Source of the DNA: Symbiobacteriaceae bacterium | GTDB lineage: Bacteria; Bacillota_E; Symbiobacteriia; Symbiobacteriales; Symbiobacteriaceae | DNA: 8,913 nt | Direction of reading: 5' to 3' | Assembly (NCBI GenBank): GCA_027356675.1 | Contig: DAHVXO010000295.1 | Location: 1 to 8,913, forward strand | Shown here: positions 1-6,717 of the stretch, piece by piece | Layout of the letters: each line of letters starts with the position of its first letter | Position numbering within the stretch: position 1 is the first letter of the stretch | Notes under the pieces: model-generated | The model's input: only the letters and a program-made list of their open reading frames with translations | What the model was told of the DNA's origin: nothing | Database searches by the model: none | Position numbers and translations under genes: made by a program

Positions 1-56
1 TGACCATTCGCCTTCGTCCCCGGTTCCACAACGCCGTCATGGCGGCGGTGCGCTAG
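1..56 (+). CDS. C-terminal tail of an unidentified protein (partial, cut by window edge)
   Basis: An open frame enters from the left edge (first full codon at 3) and ends at TAG 54-56, reading TIRLRPRFHNAVMAAVR. Nearly every codon ends in G or C, as in the real genes of this window, which supports coding. Seventeen residues are too few to assign a family. It would converge on nagZ, whose stop lies about 90 bases downstream. It could also be a chance open stretch at the edge. Confidence 0.4.
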   Translation, partial: TIRLRPRFHNAVMAAVR

Positions 57-143
57 TGCCCTGTCGTCGAGGAGAGGAGGAGACTGTGCCGAGGATTGCC
101 CCGCCGTTGGGCGGTGCTCTGCCTCCCCCTGATTCTGGCCGGT
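57..143. terminator. Convergent gap with a weak GC hairpin
   Basis: Between the left-edge tail and the nagZ stop lies a possible stem-loop at 98-117: 8-base arms with one mismatch and loop GTTG (CCGCC/GGCGG core). No run of T follows on either strand, so it is at best a weak or factor-assisted terminator for the two converging genes. A purine-rich stretch (GAGGAGAGGAGGAG) at about 68-82 has no start codon in a useful position and is not read as a ribosome binding site. Confidence 0.3.
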
Positions 144-1691
144 TCAAATGGTGGCCGGCAGGCGGCCGGTGGCTGGCTGCAGCCCCAGGAGGATTCGCAC
201 CGCAGCCTCCATGACCAGGGGCCGGTCCTCGTAGGTGACCAGGTACGTGGCGGCGCCCGGCAACACCCGTTGATCATATGGGCTGCGCTGGGCTACGATA
301 GCAGTGCGGGGGTTGGCGGTGAGCACCGCCGTCACGAGACCCGCCTGTGCCGCGTAGCGATCGGCGGAAAAGGTGCCGACCACCATGGACCGGCAGCGGA
401 CGGCAAGGCCCCGGGCCGTGGCGACCTGAGCTGGGGACGGATCCCGGTCCACCACCAGCACCTCAGCGCCGGGGACCAGTCTGCAGACGGCCTCTGCCAA
501 TGCCGGTGCCGGGGCGTTCGCCTCTTCGGCCTGGGTCATGGTAGCCGGGCGGCAGATCACCACGCCGAGCCCATCCGGATCGAACGGTAGCAAATGCAGT
601 TCGTCCCGGACCACGGTCACCGCCTCCCGCGCAATGCGGGCGGCCAGTGCGAGGTGCTCCGGGGACGCCAGCACGTCCAGCGGTGGCTGTGTAACCTGAG
701 CTACCCGCTGCCGAGCCTGCTGGACGCGGGCCAGGGCCTGCTCCACCCGGGCCGCCGGAATCTCCCCGGCCGCGATTGCCCGGCGCAGGGCGGACACCGC
801 CGCAGCCTGAACGTCGGGCGTGTGAGAGATGAGTACCAGGTCCGCACCGGCCTTGATGGCCTCCACGGCGGCGGACACGGTCCCGAAGCCGTCGGCGATG
901 GCCTTCATCTCCATGCAGTCGGTGATGATGAGGCCGTCGAACCCCAGTCCCTCCCGCAGAAGGCCGGTCAACACCGATTGTGACAGCGTCGCGGGCCGCC
1001 CCGGGTCCGGCTCATAGGCCGGAAAGACCACGTGGGCGGTCATGATGGCGTCGGCACCGGCGGCCACCGCAGCCCGGAAGGGCACCAGTTCAACTGCGTC
1101 GAGGCGGTCGGCACCGTGCGGCACGGTGGGCAGGGCCAGATGGGAGTCCACAGCGGTGTCGCCGTGACCGGGGAAGTGCTTGCCGCATGCCAGGACTCCG
1201 GCGTCCTGGTAGCCCCGGATGGCGGCCGCACCCAACTCCGCCACCAGATGGGGATCCTCCCCGTAAGAGCGTACGCCGATGACCGGGTTCTGTGGGTTGT
1301 TGTTCACATCCAGCACGGGCGCAAGGTTGAAGTTGATGCCCAGGGCCAGCAGTTCGTGCCCGGTCGCCAGGGCCGCCGCGCGGGTCAACTCGGCACTGCG
1401 GGAGGCGCCCAGGGCCATGTTGCCGGGAAAGGGGGTACCCGCAATTCCGGTCAGCCGGGCGACAATGCCCCCTTCCTGGTCGGTGGCGATCAGGAGCGGC
1501 AGCGTGTCATCGGAAAGGGCCTGCAGCTCTGCGGTCAACCGGCGGATCTGGGTGGGATTGTGTAGGTTGCGGCTGAAGAGGATGATGCCTGAAAGCCCAT
1601 CGCGGCGGACCAGGCTGGCGAAGTCTGCCGGAACGGTGGTGCCCTGGAAGCCAGCCATGACCAACTGGCCAGCGCGGGCGACGAGATCCAT
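144..1691 (-). CDS. nagZ: Beta-N-acetylhexosaminidase, glycoside hydrolase family 3, NagZ type
   Basis: A 515-residue GH3 enzyme expected to remove non-reducing terminal N-acetylglucosamine from peptidoglycan fragments or related oligosaccharides. The (beta/alpha)8 catalytic domain fills about residues 1-330. It carries the signature KHFPGHGDTAVDSH at 171-184, whose Asp182 and His184 match the Asp-His acid/base pair of the family, and IITDCMEM, whose Asp258 matches the catalytic nucleophile. ATDQEGG and NFNLAPVLDVN are further family motifs. A C-terminal domain (about 345-515) is present, as in Gram-positive NagZ proteins. The start at 1691 is chosen because AGGAGG (1699-1704) sits 7 bases upstream and homologues begin near this point. 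The in-frame ATG at 1733 lies inside an operator and is unlikely. There is no signal peptide or lipobox, so the protein should be cytoplasmic, unlike the exported B. subtilis NagZ. It is divergent from nagR-nagA-nagB and preceded by a NagR-type box. Confidence 0.93.
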   Translation of the reverse strand: MDLVARAGQLVMAGFQGTTVPADFASLVRRDGLSGIILFSRNLHNPTQIRRLTAELQALSDDTLPLLIATDQEGGIVARLTGIAGTPFPGNMALGASRSAELTRAAALATGHELLALGINFNLAPVLDVNNNPQNPVIGVRSYGEDPHLVAELGAAAIRGYQDAGVLACGKHFPGHGDTAVDSHLALPTVPHGADRLDAVELVPFRAAVAAGADAIMTAHVVFPAYEPDPGRPATLSQSVLTGLLREGLGFDGLIITDCMEMKAIADGFGTVSAAVEAIKAGADLVLISHTPDVQAAAVSALRRAIAAGEIPAARVEQALARVQQARQRVAQVTQPPLDVLASPEHLALAARIAREAVTVVRDELHLLPFDPDGLGVVICRPATMTQAEEANAPAPALAEAVCRLVPGAEVLVVDRDPSPAQVATARGLAVRCRSMVVGTFSADRYAAQAGLVTAVLTANPRTAIVAQRSPYDQRVLPGAATYLVTYEDRPLVMEAAVRILLGLQPATGRLPATI

Positions 1692-1718
1692 GATGTTTCC
1701 TCCTGACCGGTTCTCGAA

Positions 1719-1734
1719 AGTGGTATACACCACT
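1719..1734. promoter_or_regulatory. NagR/DasR (dre)-type operator upstream of nagZ
   Basis: The 16-mer AGTGGTATACACCACT has perfect 6-base inverted arms (AGTGGT/ACCACT) around ATAC, extended by one more A/T pair outward. It matches the A-N-TGGT-N4-ACCA-N-T pattern known for YvoA/NagR and DasR of the GntR/HutC family. It lies 27 bases upstream of the nagZ start, where a bound repressor would block transcription or initiation. The encoded regulator (1889-2647) is the natural candidate ligand. Binding is inferred from the sequence only. Confidence 0.8.
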
Positions 1735-1758
1735 TCGGTACTGCGCCCCCCTGATCCT

Positions 1759-1772
1759 TCGGCCCGGGCCGA
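1759..1772. repeat. Perfect 14-bp palindrome in the nagZ/nagR intergenic region
   Basis: TCGGCCCGGGCCGA is a perfect palindrome lying between the two NagR-type boxes, roughly midway between the divergent starts. It has no loop and no T-run, so it is not a normal terminator. It could be a binding site for a second regulator or a chance GC-rich dyad. Confidence 0.4.
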
Positions 1773-1794
1773 TAGACTCTGTTGGGTTTTGACG

Positions 1795-1823
1795 TTGAAC
1801 CCAGTCAGTTCAAGTGATAAAAT
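1795..1823 (+). promoter_or_regulatory. Sigma-A-type promoter of the nagR-nagA-nagB run
   Basis: TTGAAC (-35, 1795-1800) is separated by 17 bases from TAAAAT (-10, 1818-1823), and TG at 1815-1816 forms an extended -10 (TGA-TAAAAT). The expected transcription start is near 1830, about 60 bases before nagR. The surrounding DNA is locally AT-rich compared with the genes. The promoter overlaps the second NagR-type box, which suggests autorepression. Confidence 0.7.
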
Positions 1824-1836
1824 GGTATAGACAACC
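1821..1836. promoter_or_regulatory. NagR-type operator overlapping the nagR promoter
   Basis: The 16-mer AATGGTATAGACAACC keeps the TGGTATAGACAAC core remembered from B. subtilis NagR (YvoA) boxes. Its left half-site (TGGT) is intact and its right half-site (ACAA) departs from the palindromic ACCA. It covers the end of the -10 hexamer and the predicted start, a classical repressor position. It is less symmetrical than the nagZ-side box and may bind more weakly. Confidence 0.72.
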
Positions 1837-1888
1837 TATCCACTTGCGGGTGCAAGCGCCACAAGAGAGGGGGCGAAACCCTCACGCC

Positions 1889-2647
1889 ATGAAGCACACG
1901 CCGATACCGCTTTATTACCAGATCAAGACTCGGCTGCTGCAAGGGATCGAAAGCGGCCAACTGAAGGTGGGCGATCGGATCCCCTCCGAACGGGAACTGA
2001 CGGAACGATACGGCGTCAGCCGGATGACGGCCCGCCAGGCGCTGGTCGAGCTGGAGTCGCAGGGGTACCTGACTCGGATGCAGGGCAAGGGCACCTATGT
2101 CAGCATCCCCAAGCTTGACCAGCCGCTGCTTGCGCTCACCGGCTTTACCGAGGACATGCGGCGCCGCGGAATGACTGCCGGTGCGCAACTGCTGTCGGCG
2201 GAGGAGGTCCCCGCAGGGTTCCCTGTCGGTCAGGCACTGGGCATTGCCGTGACAGATCCGGTCTACCGCCTGAGCCGACTCCGACTGGCCAACGGGGAAC
2301 CGGTGGCCCTGGAGATTTCCCACATCCCGGCGGCGCTCTGCCCCGGCCTGCTAGAAGTCGACCTGACCGAGCACTCGCTCTACGCCATCCTGCGGGACCG
2401 CTTCGGCCTGGCGCTGGAAAAGGCCACGCAAAGCCTGGAGGCCATCACCGCACCCAGCCATGAGGCCCGGCTGCTCAAAGTGCGGGAAGGAGCAGCGATC
2501 CTCTTGATGGAGCGTGTGGCCCGCGGGAGGCAGGGCCGGGCCATCGAGTTCGTTCGCTCCTTCTACCGCGGCGATCGCTACCGTTTCACGACCGAGCTCA
2601 TTCGCCCGGACGAGCCGGCAACAACCGTTAACAACGAGATCAGGTGA
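1889..2647 (+). CDS. nagR: GntR-family (HutC/UTRA) regulator of N-acetylglucosamine use
   Basis: A 252-residue transcription factor. An N-terminal winged helix-turn-helix spans about residues 5-75, with SERELTERYGVSRMTARQAL (33-52) as the helix-turn-helix and a wing ending GKGTYVS. A UTRA effector domain spans about 80-245, with features such as LTGFTEDMRRRGM, RLANGEPVALEISHIP and the terminal YRGDRYRF. The start context MKHTPIPLYYQI and the overall length resemble NagR (YvoA) of B. subtilis, which senses GlcN-6-P/GlcNAc-6-P and represses nag genes. The ATG at 1889 is preferred over the in-frame GTG at 1850 because it matches family N-termini. Its purine-rich upstream tract (GAGAGGGGG, 1865-1873) is unusually far away, about 15 bases, so translation may be weak. 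The gene leads the nagAB run and has a NagR-type box in its own promoter. The ligand and the repressor role are inferred. Confidence 0.9.
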   Translation: MKHTPIPLYYQIKTRLLQGIESGQLKVGDRIPSERELTERYGVSRMTARQALVELESQGYLTRMQGKGTYVSIPKLDQPLLALTGFTEDMRRRGMTAGAQLLSAEEVPAGFPVGQALGIAVTDPVYRLSRLRLANGEPVALEISHIPAALCPGLLEVDLTEHSLYAILRDRFGLALEKATQSLEAITAPSHEARLLKVREGAAILLMERVARGRQGRAIEFVRSFYRGDRYRFTTELIRPDEPATTVNNEIR

Positions 2648-2651
2648 TGAG

Positions 2652-3812
2652 ATGGGACAGGATCTTTACTTTCGCGGGGCGCTGGTGCTGCCCGATCGGG
2701 TCGTAGAGGGCGGCGTGCTTCGAGTGACGGGGAAAGTGATCACAGGGTTGTGGGATCCCGGCGAGGGGAGACCCCCGGAACCGCCGCCGGGATCCGTGAT
2801 TCAGGGCGACTATATTTGTCCCGGTTTTATTGATCTGCACGTGCACGGCGGTGGCGGGGCCGACTTCATGGATGGGGACCCCGAGGCTGTGGCGACCATC
2901 ACATCCACCCACGCCCGCTACGGGACGACGGGGCTCCTCGCCACGACACTGACGGCTCCGGAGGAGGAGATCCGCCGGGCGATCCGGGCCGTCAAGGCGG
3001 CGCCGCAAAAGGGCGCCAGGGTTCTCGGCTTTCACGTGGAAGGGCCGTTCATCAACGGAAAAATGAAGGGCGCTCAGGCCGGGCGCTACGTGCGGCGTGC
3101 CTCAGTCGGGGAAATCGACCGCTGGTTCACCGAGGGCAGCCCCGACGACCGGTGGCATGTCACCCTGGCCCCTGAAATATTCGGGGCAATTGCAGCGATC
3201 CGCCATCTCGTCCAGAAGGGTGCGGTGGTCAGCGCCGGGCACACGGACTGTACCTATGCTCAGCTCGAGCAGGCTGCAAATGCCGGGCTGAGCCATGTGA
3301 CGCACCTGTATAACGCCATGCGAGGCCTCCATCACCGCGAGCCCGGGACGGTGGGAGCGGCCCTGACGCTCCCCGGATTGACCGTGGAGATCATTGCCGA
3401 CGGGATTCACATTCACCCCGCCGCGCTTGCCGTGGCGGTCCGGGCCCGCGGTACCGAGCAGGTCATACTCGTTACCGATGCCATGCGGGCTACAGGTCTG
3501 GGTGATGGCATCTACAGGCTGGGTGGGCTGGACGCGACAGTGAGAGACGGCGAGGCGCGACTCGCCGACGGCACCCTGGCTGGCTCCGTGCTGACCATGG
3601 ACGCTGCTGTTCGCAGCGTGGTCCGCTTTACAGGAGTCGCCTTGCACGAGGCGGTGGCGATGGCCACCGTTCATCCGGCCCGCCGCCACCGGCTCGCGGC
3701 GAAGCGGGGGTCGTTGGCCGTCGGGAAGCTGGCCGATGTCGTCGTGCTCGACCGGCACCTGCAGACCAGGTTGACCCTTGCCGAAGGACGGGTCGTTTAC
3801 GATGGAAGGTAA
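2652..3812 (+). CDS. nagA: N-acetylglucosamine-6-phosphate deacetylase
   Basis: A 386-residue amidohydrolase that converts GlcNAc-6-phosphate to GlcN-6-phosphate and acetate in the cytoplasm. The metal and catalytic residues of the family are present: HVH in GFIDLHVHGG (His63, His65), Glu130 in GFHVEGPF, His197 in SAGHTDCTY, His218 in HLYNAM, and Asp276 in VTDAMRATG, which matches the catalytic aspartate of E. coli NagA. ADGIHIHP and GTLAGSVLTM are also typical. Length is normal (E. coli NagA is 382). The ATG at 2652 follows nagR by 4 bases and its ribosome site AGGTGA overlaps the nagR stop, indicating translational coupling. An earlier in-frame start would lie within nagR and is rejected. 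Confidence 0.96.
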   Translation: MGQDLYFRGALVLPDRVVEGGVLRVTGKVITGLWDPGEGRPPEPPPGSVIQGDYICPGFIDLHVHGGGGADFMDGDPEAVATITSTHARYGTTGLLATTLTAPEEEIRRAIRAVKAAPQKGARVLGFHVEGPFINGKMKGAQAGRYVRRASVGEIDRWFTEGSPDDRWHVTLAPEIFGAIAAIRHLVQKGAVVSAGHTDCTYAQLEQAANAGLSHVTHLYNAMRGLHHREPGTVGAALTLPGLTVEIIADGIHIHPAALAVAVRARGTEQVILVTDAMRATGLGDGIYRLGGLDATVRDGEARLADGTLAGSVLTMDAAVRSVVRFTGVALHEAVAMATVHPARRHRLAAKRGSLAVGKLADVVVLDRHLQTRLTLAEGRVVYDGR

Positions 3813-4602
3813 CACCCGGGTCGTAGTGGTGAAGAACGATCAGGCGTTATCCACACTGGCCGCCGGGATCGTGGCAGGGGTGGTCTGGTCCCGGCCCGAT
3901 GCAGTCCTGGGCCTGCCTACCGGGACAACCCCTGAGGGCATGTACCGGGTGCTGTCGAACCTGGGGGTCCGGTTCGCCGGCGTGCAGACATTCAACCTGG
4001 ATGAGTACGTCGGGCTTTCCGCCGACCATCCTCAGAGTTACCACAGCTACATGAAGCGTCACCTGTTTAGCCAGGTGGACCTCAAACCGGAACAATGCCA
4101 CTTGCCGAACGGCATGGCTACGGATCTTGCCGCCGAGTGCCAGCGTTACGAGCAGGCGATCCGGCAGGCCGGCGGTATCGACCTCGTGGTGCTCGGGCTC
4201 GGCCCCAACGGTCACATTGGTTTTAACGAGCCCGGCGTGCCCTGGGATTCCCGTACCCGCAGGGTGAAGCTGGCGGAGGCGACGCAGGTGGCGAATGCTC
4301 GCTTCTTCGGTGCCCGGCAGGCCGTCCCGAGCGAGGCGCTCACCATGGGCATCGGCAGCATCCTTGAGGCTCGGCGCGTCCTGCTGCTGGTCTCAGGAGC
4401 GAGCAAGGCATCCATCGCAAAGCAGTTCCTCGCGGGGCCGGTGACGACGGGCGTGCCGGCGACGGCGCTGCGTCAGCACCCGGACGTCACGGTTGTGCTG
4501 GACCGAGCCGCTGCGGGACTCTGGGCGGCTTCCGCTGCGATCTCCAAGGATCTTGTGTCGGGCGGGGCGGTACATCAAGTCGTGGTTGGAAAGTCTCGGT
4601 AA
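3802..4602 (+). CDS. nagB: Glucosamine-6-phosphate deaminase
   Basis: A 266-residue enzyme that deaminates and isomerises GlcN-6-P to fructose-6-P plus ammonia, feeding glycolysis. Family motifs are GLPTGTTPEGMY (phosphate binding), FNLDEYVGL (Asp67, matching Asp72 of E. coli NagB), GLGPNGHIGFNEPG (Asn136, His138, Glu143) and a C-terminal DVTVVLDRAAA. Asn136 replaces the aspartate of E. coli NagB, but B. subtilis-type NagB also has Asn there, so this is a lineage feature and not damage. The ATG at 3802 overlaps the end of nagA by 11 bases, a strong operon sign; GAAGGA about 13 bases upstream is a modest ribosome site. The C-terminus is about 20 residues longer than B. subtilis NagB. Confidence 0.95.
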   Translation: MEGNTRVVVVKNDQALSTLAAGIVAGVVWSRPDAVLGLPTGTTPEGMYRVLSNLGVRFAGVQTFNLDEYVGLSADHPQSYHSYMKRHLFSQVDLKPEQCHLPNGMATDLAAECQRYEQAIRQAGGIDLVVLGLGPNGHIGFNEPGVPWDSRTRRVKLAEATQVANARFFGARQAVPSEALTMGIGSILEARRVLLLVSGASKASIAKQFLAGPVTTGVPATALRQHPDVTVVLDRAAAGLWAASAAISKDLVSGGAVHQVVVGKSR

Positions 4603-4707
4603 CCTGTCAGCGGCCTTTTGCGCCCCTGTAGCAGGGAAATCCGAGTCTGTGGCCAACACTAGCTGCATGCCACAATTCTCATCGCTGCAGCGCAGGAGGG
4701 AGCATCC
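4603..4707 (+). other. nagB-ptsH gap with interrupted inverted repeats
   Basis: This 105-base gap is the only break in the nagR-ptsI run. It holds a small hairpin CCCTG-TAG-CAGGG (4624-4636) and an inverted repeat TGTGGC (4648-4653) / GCCACA (4669-4674) with a 15-base spacer. Neither is followed by a T-run, so I do not read a terminator here. I could not find a convincing -35/-10 pair. A strong AGGAGG (4694-4699) serves ptsH. Transcription may read through from nagB or restart here. Confidence 0.35.
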
Positions 4708-4878
4708 ATGGTCGAGAGATCCGTTCTGGTGCAGAATCCGACCGGACTGCACGCCCGGACGGCCGCCAGGTTCGCGGCCAAGGTCCGCGTGGCCAACGGT
4801 GCCCGCTCCGTCGATGCCGCCCTCGCTCACCTGGTCGACCTGGTCGAAAGCCAGTTTGGCGAAGGATCACCCACGTGA
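4708..4878 (+). CDS. ptsH: Short HPr (PTS phosphocarrier) lacking the Ser46/helix-B core
   Basis: A 56-residue protein whose N-terminus is clearly HPr: MVERSVLVQNPTGLHARTAARF, with the phospho-accepting His15 in GLHAR. Thr18 replaces the usual Pro after HAR. The C-terminal part (ALAHLVDLVESQFGE) resembles the last helix of HPr. HPr is normally 85-90 residues. By comparison about eight residues are missing after RFAA, and about 25 more after SVDA, which removes the Ser46 (KSIMGVMSL-type) helix and a core strand. The reading frame is intact from ATG to TGA, with AGGAGG (4694-4699) 8 bases upstream, and the gap to ptsI is too small to hide the missing segment. The stop overlaps the ptsI GTG (GTGA). 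Possible explanations are a natural reduced HPr, a decaying gene with a full-length copy elsewhere, or a collapsed assembly. Recognition as HPr is firm; function is not. Confidence 0.8.
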   Translation: MVERSVLVQNPTGLHARTAARFAAKVRVANGARSVDAALAHLVDLVESQFGEGSPT

Positions 4879-6614
4879 AGCACATGAAGGGAATGGGTGC
4901 GTCGCCCGGTCTGGTCATCGGCCCGGCGTACGTGTTGGTGAAGGAGGAGGTCCGGGCCGGCCACCGTGCGGTGTCGGACCCGGCCGCCCAGGTGGCGCTG
5001 TTGGATGCCGCCCTGGCGCAGGCTACCCGCGAGATTAGCGCCATCCGCGATCGCACTGCCGCCCAGATTGGTGAGCACGAGGCGCAAGTCTTCGACGCCC
5101 ACCTGCTCTTCCTATCCGACCCGACTTTGGTCGATGCGGCGCGCGACCGCATCCAGGCCGAGGGGGTGGCGGCGGAGTGGGCGTTTCAGGAGACCGGCGC
5201 GGCACTGGCCCAGATGCTGGACGAGCTGGATGACCCGGCCCTGCGTGAGCGGGCCGCCGATGTTCGGGATGTGCTCCAGCGTGTGGTCCGGATTCTGATG
5301 GGCCGTCCGGCCCCCTCGCTGGTAGGTCTGACCGCGCCCTCCGTCGTGGTGGCGAAGGACCTGACGCCGTCGGAGACGGCGCAGTTGCCGGGCGACCTCG
5401 CCCTCGGCTTCGCCACGGATGTGGGCGGGCGCACCTCGCATACGGCCATCATGGCGCAGGCGCTGGGCATTCCGGCCGTGGTGGGCCTGGGCGACGCTAC
5501 GGCGCAAGTGGGCCACGGCGACCTCGTTGCCCTCGATGGCAGCGCCGGTGTGCTCATCGCCCGGCCGGATGCGGCTGAGAGGGCGCGGCTGAGCGCCCGG
5601 CTGGAGGCCCACCGGGCCCGCCAGGCGGCGCTCGCCCTGCAGACCGCCCTGCCGGCGGTCACGCGCGACGGGGTGAAGGTAGAACTGGCCGCCAACATCG
5701 GCAAGCCCGCGGAGGCGGTGGATGCCCTGGGGCACGGCGCCGAGGGCATCGGCCTTTTCCGCACCGAATTCCTCTACATGAACCGGGGTGGCCTCCCCAC
5801 CGAGGCGGAGCAATACCAGGCCTACCGGGCGACCATGGAGGCCATGGGGCCGGAGCGGCCGGTCATCATCCGCACCCTGGATATCGGCGGGGATAAGCAG
5901 TTGGACGCCATCGACCTGCCCCACGAGGCGAATCCCTTCCTGGGACTGCGGGCGGTGCGCCTCTGCCTGGATCGGCCGGACCTGTTCAAGGTCCAGTTGC
6001 GGGCCTTACTCCGGGCCGCCGTACACGGGCGGCTGCGCATCATGTACCCCATGATCCAGAGCGTGCAGGAGATCGGGGCGGCCAACGCCCTGCTGGCGGA
6101 GTGCCGGAGGGAGCTGGAGGCCGAAGGTGTGCCGGTGGGTTCTCCCGAAGTCGGCATCATGATCGAGATTCCAGCGGCGGCGGCCAGTGCCGACCTGCTG
6201 GCGCCGCACGTCGACTTCTTCAGCATCGGGACGAACGATCTCATTCAGTATACGCTGGCAGTCGACCGGATGAACGAGCGGGTCTCACACCTCTACAACG
6301 CGTTTCACCCGGCGGTCCTGCGGTTGATCCACCAGACGTGCGAGGCGAGCCACGCTGCCGGCAAGTGGACCGGCATGTGCGGGGAGATGGCTGGCGACCC
6401 CATCGCCGCCGCTGTGCTCCTCGGCCTCGGGCTCGATGAGTGGAGCATGAGCGCCCCGGCCCTGAATGCCGTCAAGGAGGCCATTCGGAGCGTGAGCCGC
6501 GCGGAGGCGGTGCCGCTCGCACGGGACTTGATGGCCACGGCTGACCCGGCGACGGCCAGGCGGAAGGCAGAGGCGTTCTATAGCGCCCATATGGGCGGGG
6601 AACGCAAGGAGTGA
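4875..6614 (+). CDS. ptsI: Phosphoenolpyruvate-protein phosphotransferase (PTS enzyme I)
   Basis: A full-length 579-residue enzyme I, which takes phosphate from PEP and passes it to HPr in the cytoplasm. The N-terminal HPr-binding and phosphohistidine region contains GGRTSHTAIMAQALGIPAVVG with the active His189. The C-terminal PEP-binding barrel contains FRTEFLYM, IRTLDIGGDKQ, NPFLGLRAVRLCL, EIPAAA, DFFSIGTNDLIQYTLAVDR and GMCGEMAGDP with the active-site Cys502. All the catalytic residues I can check are present. The GTG at 4875 is favoured over ATG 4884 because GAAGGA (4861-4866) then lies 8 bases upstream and the start overlaps the ptsH stop (GTGA coupling). Its normal length contrasts with the shortened HPr just before it. 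Being last in a nag run suggests service to amino-sugar uptake, although enzyme I is general for all PTS sugars. No EII gene is present. Confidence 0.97.
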   Translation: MKHMKGMGASPGLVIGPAYVLVKEEVRAGHRAVSDPAAQVALLDAALAQATREISAIRDRTAAQIGEHEAQVFDAHLLFLSDPTLVDAARDRIQAEGVAAEWAFQETGAALAQMLDELDDPALRERAADVRDVLQRVVRILMGRPAPSLVGLTAPSVVVAKDLTPSETAQLPGDLALGFATDVGGRTSHTAIMAQALGIPAVVGLGDATAQVGHGDLVALDGSAGVLIARPDAAERARLSARLEAHRARQAALALQTALPAVTRDGVKVELAANIGKPAEAVDALGHGAEGIGLFRTEFLYMNRGGLPTEAEQYQAYRATMEAMGPERPVIIRTLDIGGDKQLDAIDLPHEANPFLGLRAVRLCLDRPDLFKVQLRALLRAAVHGRLRIMYPMIQSVQEIGAANALLAECRRELEAEGVPVGSPEVGIMIEIPAAAASADLLAPHVDFFSIGTNDLIQYTLAVDRMNERVSHLYNAFHPAVLRLIHQTCEASHAAGKWTGMCGEMAGDPIAAAVLLGLGLDEWSMSAPALNAVKEAIRSVSRAEAVPLARDLMATADPATARRKAEAFYSAHMGGERKE

Positions 6615-6655
6615 CGACAGGCAGTGACCGCCCCGGCGATGGCAGCGGGCGCGCC

Positions 6656-6686
6656 AAAAAGAGCCGCGGTACAGCCCGCGGCTCTT
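6656..6686 (-). terminator. Intrinsic terminator of the peroxiredoxin gene
   Basis: A perfect 11-bp stem, AAGAGCCGCGG (6659-6669) with CCGCGGCTCTT (6676-6686), encloses the loop TACAGC. Read on the minus strand the stem runs into CTCTTTTT, a proper U-tract, 31 bases after the peroxiredoxin stop. On the + strand only TT follows, so it should end ptsI transcripts less efficiently, although the same hairpin may serve both converging genes. Confidence 0.88.
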
Positions 6687-6717
6687 CGCATGGTTGATGA
6701 GTGGTGATTCGCGGTGA

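Noticed and set aside
1692..1733. N-terminal extension of nagZ to the ATG at 1733
   Set aside because: The added residues include the operator and the AGGAGG that serves the ATG at 1691, and they are not part of the GH3 domain.
4207..4209. Asn136 in NagB in place of the catalytic-loop Asp of E. coli
   Set aside because: Bacillus-type NagB proteins have the same Asn-Gly-His sequence, so it is a normal variant and not a damaged enzyme.
4829..4846. Tandem ACCTGGTCG repeat within ptsH as a mobile-element or slippage signature
   Set aside because: It simply encodes LVDLVE in the C-terminal helix, and two 9-base copies are common in GC-rich coding DNA.
4770..4874. Frameshift as the cause of the short HPr
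   Set aside because: Only 167 bases separate the ptsH and ptsI starts, too few for a full HPr in any frame; a deletion or a truly short protein is required.
5112..5924. Long open frame on the minus strand opposite ptsI
   Set aside because: It is a shadow of the strongly biased ptsI codons; it has no family motif, and the + strand enzyme I is certain.
6656..6686. The convergent hairpin as a full bidirectional terminator
   Set aside because: Only the minus strand has a U-tract after the stem; for ptsI it can be at most a weak terminator.
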